From Maratus speciosus (Eukaryota; Arthropoda; Arachnida; Araneae; Salticidae), in assembly GCA_963932465.1 (NCBI GenBank), contig OZ010794.1, forward strand, positions 441,937,502-442,001,501: a stretch of DNA of 64,000 nt. The letters run 5' to 3'. This document shows, in pieces, positions 24,262-34,155 of this stretch. Position 1 is the stretch's first letter, and each line of letters starts with the position of its first letter. The position numbers and the translations under genes are program-made. Under the pieces are notes generated by a model. The model saw nothing but the letters and a program-made list of their open reading frames with translations. It did no database searches and was not told the DNA's origin.

Positions 24262-24685
24262 GGATGTGAACAAATAAGGACCATTTTATTCATTTATCTA
24301 TTTCCTTGAGAGTTTCCAGCAGAATAGGGCAGGGTAGTTTATGGACCGTCATTCTTAATTTGTCAGAGTTAAATTCATTGCCTAAAAAGGCACAAAGAAG
24401 TTAAAACAGTTAAAATTTACCTGAATAAAAGAAATATATAAACTTAGTTTAGAAGTTTGATGACTATTGCGCTCTCTGGAATTATTTTTCTAATAAAACC
24501 TTCAAGCGACAAGGAAAAAATGGAATTTGTTTCGTTTTCTTCAAAGAAATGGGTCGCTCATGGAAGGAGTTCAACTGGGATGGTCTCTGAATGGAGGTAA
24601 AATTAGTATTGAGCCTATGGGAATAAATTTCGTTCCATGCAAAAATGATCGTTCAGGGAGGTGGTCGCACAGGGAGGTTTCACTG
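23957..24685. mobile_element. pogo/Tigger-like MITE
   Basis: Ends CAGTAAAACCTCTCTAAAGC and (reverse) CAGTGAAACCTCCCTGTGCG are flanked by TA within (TA)n, as expected for pogo-type Tc1/mariner relatives. GGTCGC motifs recur inside near each end. A T-run lies at 24230-24260. No transposase. Confidence 0.8.
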
Positions 24686-24797
24686 TATATACATATATAT
24701 ATATATATATATGAGCATTTGCGCCTTTTTGTAAGGCAATCGGCGCCCTTTTTATCCATTTTGCCACCGCCCTCTCAGTTATGCCAGTACGACCCTG

Positions 24798-24805
24798 GAG
24801 TTATG
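24798..24805 (+). repeat. Right target-site duplication of the 8.46-kb element
   Basis: GAGTTATG, identical to 16332-16339. Confidence 0.85.
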
Positions 24806-25375
24806 CATTTTTACGCTGAATTGCATTTTGTTTACTAAGAAATGTTTGTATAACATAGATAAAATTATATACAGGGTCACGCAAAGAACAGGATACATGG
24901 CCGTCTATAGATGATAATTTCTGGAAATGTGATTCCAGTAGTTTTAAGAGTGTTTTACTTTGAATTAAACTTTAGCTAAAACGTGGCGTGTAATAAAGGT
25001 ACTAGGTTAACTACAGGGTTGTACAAAAGTATACAAGTATGTTTCCATCTATTAGTATAAATTGCTGAAAGAGAAATTTCAACCTGTTATTCGTTATCTT
25101 GCTAAACTAAATTTCCCTATTATATAGCATATATATCAACCTACAGATCAAATACAGAGCTGTTCAAAAGAATTTTAATACATATTTGCTATGGATGGTA
25201 ACTGCTGAAATCAATTTTTGAAAAATTTTATGCGTTTTCTAAAGTGGTTACTTAGTTCTGTTATATTAGTTCTGTTACCTTATTTCCCTAAATAACGAAG
25301 TTTGATAAAGCATTCAGGAAGTGTTGCAAAGTTTTTCATAATCTATGCTTAACACATGATTTTTCTTACTTGTTT
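24806..25375 (+). repeat. Continuation of the ACAGGG-core repeat array
   Basis: Diverged cores at about 24870 (ACAGGGTCACGCAAAG), 25012 (ACAGGGTTGTACAAAAG) and 25150 (ACAGAGCTGTTCAAAAG) carry on the array that stops at 16331. Confidence 0.6.
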
Positions 25376-25512
25376 AAACAGATATTTTAGCTTTTTATTC
25401 CGTTGCATTTAAACTCTGCCACAAAGTTTTTACGGAAATTACGATCAGCGAAGTTTCTTTTGTTGAGAAATTTTATCCAGTACATTTCTTTAAAAAGACT
25501 TCGTTATAATGG
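25376..25512 (+). repeat. Direct repeat, partner of 13975-14136
   Basis: See 13975. The match ends at TTATAATGGAA, directly before the Helitron 3' end at 25515. Confidence 0.75.
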
Positions 25513-25514
25513 AA

Positions 25515-25850
25515 CTAGGTGGCTCTGCCCCCTGCAAGCTACTCTCGCCAACCCCAGTTCAGACACCGTAGAATCTCAAAGCACGCTAATCTGATCGGGT
25601 TTTAAAAGATTAGAGAATATTGAATTATAATGAAAAAACGATCTCCATGTAAATGGGTTTCCATTCAATTCCCTTTGTTTGCGAAAATTTAAGGACGAAT
25701 CAGTTGCTGTTAAGACATCCAATGGTTGTTTTCGTATTTGATTAAAGAAGATGAGTTAAACATTTGAAAAGAAGCTAAAATAAAATGAATTAGCACAGTC
25801 TTCGACTCCGCTATTTCTTAACAGCGTTATAAAACTATTGACAAAATACA
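25515..25850 (-). mobile_element. Helitron 3' portion, family 1
   Basis: Read on the minus strand it ends ...GGGGGCAGAGCCACCTAG before T, the hairpin/CTAG terminus of 7066-8360. The same order of internal words follows (CAGACACCG, GCACGCTAAT-TGATCGG, GAATTATAAT). The 5' part is missing or diverged. Confidence 0.65.
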
Positions 25851-25883
25851 ATTTATTACAATTACTACAGTTTACTGCTTTAA

Positions 25884-26110
25884 CCCCTTCAGGGGCGGTG
25901 GTTCATTTTTGGACCACTTAATTTTAATTCTTAAATGCCACATTGGCACCAGAATATTGGAATGAAAATTTTCCTTCTATTAAGTAAGTCAACAAAAGAT
26001 TTTTCGTACTTCAAAATATTTTTTTTTTTTTTTTTTTTTTTTTTGTAAATTCTGGTGCCATTCACTGATTTTAACATTTTACGAATAGAAGTACCTTGCC
26101 CCTGAAGGGG
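25884..26110. mobile_element. TTAA-flanked piggyBac-type MITE (227 bp)
   Basis: TTAA at 25880-25883 and 26111-26114; ends CCCCTTCAGGGGC are perfect inverted copies. A T-run lies at about 26020-26044. Confidence 0.8.
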
Positions 26111-26114
26111 TTAA

Positions 26115-26600
26115 GGCAATAGTCGAAGCATATTAAGCTAAGAGATATTCATATTGGCAATAAATAATACATTAATAGAAGTGACATAGTCATTCTGTTG
26201 CATTTCAACAATCGAGTACCGAACTTCAATTTGGATACAGCCCCTAAAATAGGCTCATCTTAAAATAATTAATTTCTCGGAAACTAATCATACAAATTTC
26301 ATGCAAATTTGGATTTAGGCTAATTAAAGGATGTAAAATCTATCTATAGTGTCAAACTTGGGTATTGCTATTGAAAAAAAAAACAAAGTTTAGTTCCGTT
26401 TTGCTGCGTAAATGGCCCCCTAAGTAAATTTTATAAATATAATTTAAAAGTAGACTTTATTTCCAATCGTTTGGCACCAGTAACTTTCTTCTACAATAAT
26501 TTGGTGCACAGTTAATACAGGGTGTTTTTCGCCACAACTGTACCTTTGAGATTCCTATACAACGGTGTTTCTGCATCCATTGTTGTTTTTTTTTTTTTTT
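26115..26600. other. No supported gene
   Basis: Low-similarity AT-rich DNA ending in a T-run at 26584-26600. Confidence 0.5.
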
Positions 26601-27120
26601 AACACTTTCCAATATAATTGAAAAGTACTTATGGCTTCGGATTGTCTGTCTCGCGCAAATAAACTTGGTATATGAAATTGATATATGTTAGTGAGGTTTA
26701 TCATAAGACCATTCCCAATTCAAAAGGGAATTTGTAGCATTTAAAGTTTGTTTACAAGGACACACAAAAGAATTCCGGTACATTTTGGTCAATGAAGAAG
26801 ATCTGTTTTCGGTGTATTTTAATGTTGGTACACTGTTTCAGACATGCTGAAATTGATAAATATTTTTGAGCTTCAATAAACATTCTTTCTTTGGAATATG
26901 GAGTACATGGCATATACCATTCAATTGCAGAGACGTACAAAATATTTACATTACGTTGTGGCCTATGGGGAAAAAATCCCTTGCAGTGTATTTTTAAAAT
27001 GTTACAGCATTTCAAACATAATGAAATTGCTGTCACTGCTGAAATGATGCATATGCCTACTGTAGCATATGGAGAGCATAGCATTTATTACCCCCCCCCC
27101 CCTATATGCTATTTCTTTCG
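26601..27120 (+). repeat. Hairpin-headed repeat unit 3
   Basis: AACACTTTCC-AAT-ATA-ATT-GAAAAGTACTT, a slightly mutated form of the 14959 hairpin, is followed by TGTCTGTCTCGC and cores at about 26755 (AAGGACACACAAAAGAATTC) and 26930. It ends near a C-run (about 27091-27102). Confidence 0.65.
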
Positions 27121-28110
27121 GCCAGCAATTAAAATGTCGTCTCTAAAAATAACGTTCCGTTATATAAGCCAGCTATAAAACAAAGCTGATATATTATGTA
27201 CGGGATGATCTCTACTGCAATTTTTTTAACTTCTAAGCATGGCACATTTTTAATTTTTATACCGTCGTATAGTTTAAAAAAAAGTACTTTTAAATGCAAT
27301 TTGTTTGAAAAAATGCATCTTAATTTGCTTTTAAGATATATATATATATATATTGTAATTTTTAGCGCCATTTTTTAATTGTTGGCAACTCAAGTACTCC
27401 ATTTCTGTAGAAAGTAAAGGAAAAAAAGTTGGAAAATAATAATTATATCTTTTTTTGCCATTTTCCCTTAACAACTGAAAAAAAAATGTAATTAAAATAC
27501 GTGCTATTTTGAAAAAATATAAATGAATGATTTCTGATAAAACATGGAGCTATTATAAACTGTATTTAATTTTAAGTATCTATATTAATGTTACAAACAA
27601 ATGAAGACATATCACATATGAATTATTAGATAGTCGATTTTTTTTTTCTGTCGAGTTTCTTCAATGACGACATTGCTTTTTTCTGGATTTGTGTATTATT
27701 CAGCGATAGTGACGCATACTTTACTGTAGCATACTTTACTGTGCATACTTTACTGTAGATGTTGTTTAAAACTTGATCGTGAATGCGGAATTCATCAGCG
27801 AATGACATCATTTTATATAAAATAAAAGTGTGTGTTTTAGTCTTAAAACTGAAATATGTTTCGTACTTTCTATATTTGTATACATGTACATTTTTTTTCA
27901 TAAAGGGCGACACTAAATTCTGATAAACAGAATTCCTGTTTTCTAGTTTGTTCATTTTCAGGGACACAACAAAAATTCGATTACAATACTGTTTATGAGC
28001 GATCATCGATGAAAGTGTATTTTTAGATGCAGTATGCATTTTAAAGCTTAACCAAAATTTAGTACCTCACATGTTGTACATAAATTCTATAGCTGATATA
28101 CATAGAACTC

Positions 28111-28141
<31 letters not shown>

Positions 28142-28229
28142 GTAAGTATTACTGTCTATGAGTGTGAATAGCTTAGGGGTGTCTTTTAATTGTGTTATGC
28201 ATTTTCCAGCATAGCTAACACATAGCATA
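27121..28229. other. AT-rich DNA with repeat remnants, no supported gene
   Basis: (TA)n near 27340. A CATACTTTACTGTA unit is repeated about three times near 27715-27755. An ACAGGG-type core lies near 27960 and a poly-A at 28115-28140. A minus-strand frame of 137 codons (27626-28039) starts inside a repeat core and shows no domain. Confidence 0.5.
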
Positions 28230-28603
28230 TACTGTATAGAGTCTCGATTATCCGAGTTAATATGGACCAAGCTCATCTCGGATAAGCAAAAAAACTCGGA
28301 TAAACCGGATTTATACAAATCGTCACCAAGTGCTGAACAGTGGAGCAGCGTTGAGGGGTTTCCTAGTTGTCAGGCAACTTAACACTCAGGCTGTAGATAT
28401 GATGTCTTACAAATTAATGAGCCATTGGGAAAAAGAGACTAAGGAGATGAAATATAAATTTTCACTTAATTCATTAATTTTTATTGTACTACTAACATTT
28501 CTTTGATGTACATTTCCGTTACTTTTAAGAAAACGGGGAATGAAATGGTTTATTTGAAAAAGTCCTTGATAGTTTTTTGTTTGTTAAATGTCAATTTCAC
28601 TGC

Positions 28604-28638
<35 letters not shown>

Positions 28639-29098
28639 CTGCAGTATTACGTATTGCATAGCTACCAATTTCTAAGATTTTTTTCTTACCACTAAAACTT
28701 ACCTGTAAATTTCGCCTAATTCAATAGCCGAAATCTAACAATTGTCAACGATTAAATATGTCAAAATTTTGTATTAAATTTTAGAAGTAACAAAACCGTA
28801 CAAATTGGCAACTATGTGATTCTATTAGCGTCGTGAATATTGCAGTTGTAGCCTCTTCTTTCTGCTCAAAGTATTAAATAGTTTTTTTTTTTTTTTTTCA
28901 ATCGAACTTATTTATACCTTTAGATTTTTTTCCCCATTCTGACCAGAAAATCAGAGTTCTAACTTTTTACGACTGCTCTTTCATCTTCACCTAACACTTA
29001 ATTTATAATGGCTGTTTCATAATAATGGAATCCATCAGTCCATCAGAAGAAAATAACTCGGCTAAAGCGAAAACTCGGTTAAGCGGTACTCTACAGTA
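28230..29098. mobile_element. Tigger/pogo-like TIR element
   Basis: Left end ACTGTATAGAGTCTCGATTA and right end (reverse) ACTGTAGAGTACCGCTTAAC both continue into CCGAGTT. T-runs at 28603-28638 and 28882-28900. The part 28950-29055 recurs twice, head to head, inside the element 31373-31979. No transposase. Confidence 0.5.
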
Positions 29099-29106
29099 CT
29101 AAGATA

Positions 29107-29640
29107 TTGTAATAAATTCGCATGTAATAAATAAGCATGTAAATAAATTCATTTACCTGATTACACAAGAGAACCGAATATATTTCCGCCTACGGACGGT
29201 AATTTCTGGAGGTGAGATTTTAGTTGTGTTATGGGTTTTCAAACTGTACTAAGATATTTGCATGTAAATAAATTCATTTACAGGGTTACACAAGAAAGCC
29301 GAATCTATTTCCGCCTATGGACGGTAATTTCTGAAGGTGAGATTTTAGTTGTGTTATGGGTTTTCAAGCTGTACAAGAAGATATTTGCATGTAAATAAAT
29401 TCATTTACCGGATTACACAAGAGAACCGAATCTATTTTCGCCTATGGACGGTAATTTCTGGAGGTGAGATTTTAGTTGTGTTATGGGTTTTCAAACTGTA
29501 CAAGAAGATATTTGCATCTAAATAAATTCATTTACCGGATTACACAAGAGAACCAAATCTATTTCCGCCTATGGACGGTAATTTCTGGAGGTGAGATTTT
29601 AGTTGTGTTTATGGGTTTTCAAACTGAATTAAATTTCAGT
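29107..29640 (+). repeat. 126-bp tandem repeat, about four units
   Basis: Units start at about 29154, 29280, 29405 and 29532 with TTAC-GG-TTACACAAGA, followed by TTTCCGCCTATGGACGGTA, TTTCTGGAGGTGAGATTTTA and GTTATGGGTTTTCAAACTGT. Diverged units go on to about 29900. This is the most homogeneous version of the ACAGGG-core family. Confidence 0.9.
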
Positions 29641-29940
29641 TTAATATGTAGTGTGTATACAAAGCTGACAGATCATATACAGGTCTGCACAAAATATTTT
29701 AAATTACCATATCTGTGTGGTAAATGCTGGTTTTTTAAAGTGTGTTTTGTATTTTATAGTTGAATTAAATTTTAGGAAAAAAGTGGAATGTAACAAATCT
29801 TATAGATCCTATACACGGTTGTTCAAACGAATACGAATATCTTATGATCTACTGTGGATGTTAATTTATGAAATTGCATGTTAAACTGCGTTATGCGCCT
29901 TAAGCACGCTATTTTTTTTAAACAAATCTTTATTTATTAT

Positions 29941-29942
29941 AG
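29941..29942 (+). promoter_or_regulatory. Splice acceptor in front of the RING exon
   Basis: A T-rich tract (ATTTTTTTTAAACAAATC, then TTTATTTATTAT) ends in AG directly before the ATG at 29943. Confidence 0.5.
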
Positions 29943-30146
29943 ATGCACACTGTTGCAGAGAGAAAAGTTTTCCTGAAAAATAGAAGGCTCAGACAGGAAC
30001 TTTGCACTATTTGCTTAAATTTGAGAAGTGTCCTACATTTTGATATGACAAGAACAACTTGCGGCCACTATTTTTGCTCTAAGTGTTTAAGGAGATGGAA
30101 AAATAAGAGAAGCATATGTCCAAATTGTCGGCAAAGACTCCGTTAA
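29943..30146 (+). CDS. RING-finger (C3HC4) protein, terminal exon
   Basis: The 67-residue frame has an N-terminal basic stretch and then a full RING: CTIC (21-24), Cys-Gly-His (about 41-43), C-x2-C in YFCSKCLRRW, and CPNC (59-62). RING-HC domains bind two zinc ions and usually recruit E2 enzymes for ubiquitin transfer. A T-rich tract and AG lie directly in front and AATAAA follows the stop by about 17 bases, so this reads as the last exon of a larger gene; the ATG may be internal. Upstream exons were not found, since the preceding 2 kb are tandem repeats and transposons. It could also be a small stand-alone RING gene or a transposon-captured exon. The zinc ligands look intact. Confidence 0.65.
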   Translation: MHTVAERKVFLKNRRLRQELCTICLNLRSVLHFDMTRTTCGHYFCSKCLRRWKNKRSICPNCRQRLR

Positions 30147-30163
30147 TCCATTCAATGAAACAT

Positions 30164-30169
30164 AATAAA
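30164..30169 (+). terminator. Polyadenylation signal AATAAA
   Basis: Canonical AATAAA about 17 bases after the RING stop codon. Confidence 0.5.
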
Positions 30170-30567
30170 GATAAATTTTCCTAGACTTGACTTTTATCAT
30201 GCCTTATGTGCTAAATGAAGAAATGAATGAAGTGTGCAATAGCACCTTTTGTACAGATTACAGATGTGTAACAGCTATGATGTGACAGCTATGTAAAACT
30301 TTTTTTTTAATCAACTCTTAACTTTATAAATCAGCTCTAAAAACTGTACTAATATTATTAAAAAGAAACGTTTGTTTGTTTCTGAGTTTGTTTGTAGCGG
30401 TAAGTTAAAAAATACAATAAATAAAGACAAAAAAAAATAAATATATACTCTTAGAAGCAATTCCGGTATTTTCCTTTATACCAACATATCGTCGAGCTTA
30501 ACAGTTAACGTATTTTTTTCAAATGACACATTTTTGGTGCGAAAGTGGTCACTTAAAATATATGATA

Positions 30568-30640
30568 CTAGCAGCCTTCGCCCGCTACGCTGGTCGGTTT
30601 CTCTAAAAGAATCTTGAATGAAACGAAATGTATCAAGCAA
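30568..30640 (-). mobile_element. Helitron-like 3' terminus, family 2
   Basis: On the minus strand GAAACCGACCAGCGTAGCGG leads to GCGAAGGCTGCTAG followed by T. Related to 10903-10941. A poly-A at 30659-30682 follows. The 5' end is unknown. Confidence 0.45.
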
Positions 30641-30682
30641 AGATGAAATTTAAAAAAGAAAAAAAAAAAAAAAAAAAAAAAA

Positions 30683-31343
30683 ACTTTTTTTAATATTTAG
30701 TCAAATATCTATAATTGCTGTCTTATTCATATAATCTTACATTATACATTCAAAGTCTATGTTGGCCACATAATAGACAAAATAGTTCTAAAATCATGAA
30801 GTATCTGTGTTTAACTATTTTTTTTAGTAGGTTTATTATCTTGAATTTCTGGCTTCTACCTAAACCTGGTGCTGAGATATGGCGAAATGACCCAAAACTT
30901 CCTACCATCTCATTCCATTTTCTATCGAAAAAGTAGTAATTAAGATGCTTTGTTTGGTTAGGATTAAATAATTTAAAAAGTTATCCTTATTTAATAAATA
31001 GCGAGTCACGATGAAAACGGAAAAGTATCGAAATTCCATAAGTGGATTCCACAAAGAAATTTTCAATCTTTTATTTATATCAGAAATTACATTTTCAGAA
31101 AGAAGTCGTATTTTTAAATATACAAAAACTATAAAGACATAATATCATATCAGTATAACAATTTAAAAAACAGATTTTTTTACTGCTTCAGAAAAAAATA
31201 ACAAGCATCACAGAAATGTGTGAATTTAATGTTTAAAAAAAAGAAAAAAATCAATTATTAAAAAAAGAAGAACTATCATGAGTCTATCAAAATGTTTCCA
31301 CTAAGCTGTAACTGTACAGCTTCATGCACTACTTTCGGAAACA
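30683..31343. other. AT-rich DNA, no supported gene
   Basis: The frame at 30715-30936 has no domain. Nothing else is recognised. Confidence 0.45.
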
Positions 31344-31372
31344 CAGCCCGGCGCAACCATCGGGCAAATGGG

Positions 31373-31979
31373 CAGTGCTGAAACTAGCCTTTTTTGCACC
31401 CGGGTCAAACATGGATTTTGGCTCCCCCCCCCCCCTCTTCCGCAAAGTATATTTACAAAGATAATTTTACAAATTTTCTAATAGCCGACTTATTTTAAAA
31501 TTTAAAATATGTAATACTGAACTGCATAATCTACAATGTCGGATTCAGGGGGGGGGAGGGGGGAAGGGGGCACCAACAAAAATATTCTAAAAATCATTTT
31601 AAAAATGAAATATGCCTTAGAGTCCCTTTAACCGAGTTATTTTCTTCTGATGGACTGATGGCTGCCATTATTATGAAACAGTCATTATAAATGAAGTGTT
31701 AGGTGAAGATCAAAGAGCAGCCGTAAAAAGTTAGAACTCTGATTTTCGGGTCAGAATAGGGAAAAAAATGGCCATAATTTTTCTAACTTTTTACGATTGC
31801 TCTTTGATCTTCATCTAACACTTCATTTATAATGACTGTTTCATAATAATGGAAGCCATCAGTCCATCAGAAGAAAAGTATCCATTCCAAAAATATAGTC
31901 CTTCATTTGGCGCCCCTTCGTTCTGGCGCCTGGGGCACATGCCCCCTCTGCCCCTCCACCCCCCTTAGTTTCGGCCCTG
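31373..31979. mobile_element. hAT-type element related to 14232-14937
   Basis: Ends CAGTGCTGAAACTAG and (reverse) CAGGGCCGAAACTAAGG. Near the right end GGCGCCTGGGGCACATGCCC corresponds to GGCATGTGCCCCGGGCGCC at the left of 14232. The flanks (CAAATGGG, TGTTGCCC) do not match, so one boundary may be rearranged. It is set inside another GC-rich hAT-like end (31347-31372 CAGCCCGGCGCAACC; 31980-32001 GCCCAGGGCCCGGAG). Confidence 0.6.
31638..31876. repeat. Inverted repeat made of two pogo-like fragments
   Basis: Arms 31638-31735 and 31783-31876 run TTTTCTTCTGATGGACTGAT ... GTAAAAAGTTAGAA and its inverse, about 95% alike by eye. Each arm equals 28950-29055 of the element at 28230. Confidence 0.85.
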
Positions 31980-32001
31980 TGTTGCCCAGGGCCCGGAGCG
32001 G

Positions 32002-32504
32002 CAGGATTGCCAAGTTTATAACAGAAGAAAACGGGAGATTTTGATTGACACTAGTTAGTTTTTTTTTTTTTTTCGCGCTATCGTCTTTTTTTATGCCATA
32101 CTAAACTGTGTTGAATCAGTAATGTTTTCGGCAATAAATTTGTGTAAAAAGAGGTTAACAATTAATCGATTTAATCATTATTTTTAAACTACATTTGTAT
32201 TACATTATTCTATTAACATTGTTTAACTAAATTTGCAGTTATCAATCTCATTATGAATGAAAAATTAATTGAATTGTAAGATCAAAAATAAATCAAGACA
32301 TCTTATGATTCAATGACGATCATGAAAATTTATAGTAATGGACACCCTACAAAAATAAACGTTTGTATTTAAGCATAAAGAGAGATAATAAACAAACAAA
32401 ATATTAAAATTAAAGATTTAGATATACTAAATTAAATACTTTATGATGTAGATACTTATAATCTATAATAATGTCAAGTTCAGGTGATCTAATCATACCA
32501 ACAC

Positions 32505-32538
<34 letters not shown>

Positions 32539-33075
32539 GGACTAAAATACGGAAATACTACTGGCAATCGAGACGCCAGTACTATTTCCGTATTTTAACG
32601 GAAGTTTTCCTCCGTAAATGCCAAAAAAACGGAACTTTTCTGTAATTTACCGGGGAAAAGTTCCGGTAAAATACGGAAATAGTACTGTCGTCTCGACTGT
32701 CAGTAGTATTTCCGTATTTTAGTCCGTTTTTTTTTTTTTTTTTTTTTTTACAGTGAAGAGTTTGTGAACATGCAGTTGATATTATTACACTACTCTCTCA
32801 AGATTTTTGTCATCCTGATCGGAAACAAGCTATTTTTACGTTTGATGCGCATGTAATATATATAGTTTTTTTTTCTACGATTACGAAAGGTGCAAGTGCA
32901 ATTTTGAAGCAAACTGAAAAAAAAAAAAAAATTCAAACCATAAAAGGTATGAAGTTAGTAGACAAACGGAAGAAATCGTCGTACGGGTCAAATTTAAGCG
33001 TACACTGTACGATAGGCATAAAAAGTGCTACAAAACGTACAACTTAAGGGAAAAACGTACAATCTGGACACCCTA
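32002..33075. mobile_element. Possible hAT-like element (CAGGATTGCC end)
   Basis: Left end CAGGATTGCCAAG with AAAACGGGAGA soon after, and right end (reverse) TAGGGTGTCCAGATTGTACG with GTTTTTCCC. Both styles occur at hAT termini, but the TIR match is weak and no target duplication was found. It contains the palindrome 32512-32755. Confidence 0.3.
32512..32755. mobile_element. CACTA-like palindromic MITE with nested inverted repeats
   Basis: Both ends read CACTGTAAAAA followed by a long A-run and CGGACTAAAATACGGAAA. The two arms match for about 120 bases, nearly the whole element. Each arm also folds on itself (AAAATACGGAAATA-CTACTGG versus CCAGTACTATTTCCGTATTTT). CACTG termini suggest CACTA or Chapaev-type transposons; the flanking AA could be a 2-bp duplication. 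Confidence 0.7.
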
Positions 33076-33360
33076 GCTGAGCTAGTTTGGATATTGACAA
33101 TTTGAATATTGGGGATTTGGGATTCGGAACGTCTCTATACAATTTGAAATAACGCCGCTCTGTGTAAAATAATGATACTATATCTCTAAATTTATCTTTA
33201 AGTACGTTCTCGCGAAAAGATAAATAACTTTATTTCTTAGTGCCAAAGTTGATATAATTACCGGGGAATGTATAGATGTGAAGATCCTGAAAGTAACCGT
33301 AAATGCAAAAAATAAATATTTAAAATATTCTAAAAGACAGAAAATTTTTAGAAATTTATA
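33076..33360. other. No supported gene
   Basis: Short AT-rich interval between elements. Confidence 0.5.
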
Positions 33361-33434
33361 TACAACCTGTGGCCAGAAAGTTCGGTGAATGAATTTTTAT
33401 TTCAAATACAGTATTGCGCAGCATCAAATACAAT

Positions 33435-33948
33435 TTACTGTCCTTCAAAATAATCTCCATGGATGGTAATGCACTGTTGGGAACGAGTATATAAGTCCTA
33501 GTAACTCCTGTATAACAGTTCTTTCGGAATGGCTTTCAGCTCGGCCGTCACGTTGCATTGAATGTCGGTGATGTCCGTAAATCTCTTTCCCTTCAGGGCT
33601 GACTTCAATCTGGGGAAGAGGAATCAGTCTGCAGGTGCCAAATCAGGTGAATAAGGGGGTGATCAGGTGTCACAACTCCATTCGCGGCCAGAAACTGCCG
33701 TACAACCAAGGCGGTGTGTGGCCGGTCATTATCGTGGAGAAGAGTCCAGGAGCCTTGCGTGGCGTACTCAGGGCGAACGCGACGGATCCATTGCAGTAAA
33801 CGCTTCAGAACATCGGCGTAGGCAACAGCATTCAATGTGGTACTCTCAGGGAGGAATTCTTTGTGAATGAGACCATTAGAGTCAAAGAATGCGAAAAGTA
33901 TTGTCTTTATGCACGATTTTTCTGACCATACCTTGGTTTTTTTTTGGC
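33435..33948 (-). pseudogene. mariner transposase fragment (DDE domain), broken
   Basis: The minus-strand frame carries mariner landmarks: FFDSNGLIHKEFLPE (first catalytic Asp) and LLHDNDRPHTALVVRQFL (second Asp). After a frame change near 33650-33665 come PYSPDLAPAD (third Asp region), then LKSALKGKRF and the C-terminal GDYFEGQ before a stop. The breaks are the frameshift, a stop just after PAD and another near the C-terminal SY-DLYTRSQQ stretch. The N-terminal DNA-binding half is missing at the fold-back junction. In intact mariners this enzyme cuts and pastes the element at TA sites; this copy cannot. Confidence 0.85.
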
Positions 33949-33963
33949 GACGACGGACTCCGC

Positions 33964-34081
33964 CGTGACGGCCGAGCTGAAAGCCATTCCGAAAGAACTG
34001 TTTTACAGGAGTTACCAGGACTTATATACTCGTTCCCAACAGTGCATTACCATCCATGGAGATTATTTTGAAGGACAATAA
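33964..34081 (+). pseudogene. Inverted mariner transposase C-terminus
   Basis: The plus-strand frame AELKAIPKELFYRSYQDLY ending GDYFEGQ and stop repeats the C-terminal 36 or so codons of 33435-33948 in inverse. Here the Gln codon (CAG) is intact where the other copy has a stop. Confidence 0.8.
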
Positions 34082-34155
34082 ATTGTATTTGATGCTGTAC
34101 AATACTGTATTTGAAATAAAAATTCATTCACCGAACTTTCTGGCCACAGGTTGTA

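Larger units (their letters stand above)
16340..24797. mobile_element. 8.46-kb hAT-type TIR element carrying a satellite array
   Basis: The first 15 bases, CAGGGTCGTACTGGC, are repeated exactly in inverse at the right end (GCCAGTACGACCCTG, 24783-24797), and GAGTTATG flanks both sides. Eight-base duplications with CAGGG ends fit hAT. The two flanks, when joined, give the expected repeat-unit text (compare 29585-29640). The cargo is a 76-bp satellite (17165-19273), homopolymers, a hAT-like MITE (21147-21594), a TTAA MITE (21930-22345) and a pogo-like MITE (23957-24685). No transposase was found, so it would have to move in trans or have grown after insertion through array expansion and nesting. 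Confidence 0.8.
33361..34155. mobile_element. mariner-family element remodelled as a fold-back
   Basis: Outer ends TACAACCTGTGGCCAGAAAG and its inverse are flanked by TATA text. The arms 33361-33552 and 33964-34155 are 192-bp inverted copies, and both encode the same transposase C-terminus. So the right end is not the 5' end of a normal mariner but a second, inverted 3' end, joined to the gene around 33950. Confidence 0.85.

Noticed and set aside
27626..28039. 137-codon minus-strand frame
   Set aside because: Begins inside an ACAGGG-core repeat, includes a CATACTTTACTGTA mini-repeat, and shows no domain.
29107..29640. Possible CRISPR-like regular repeat
   Set aside because: The 126-bp units are similar along their whole length with no unique spacers; this is an ordinary tandem repeat in an animal genome.
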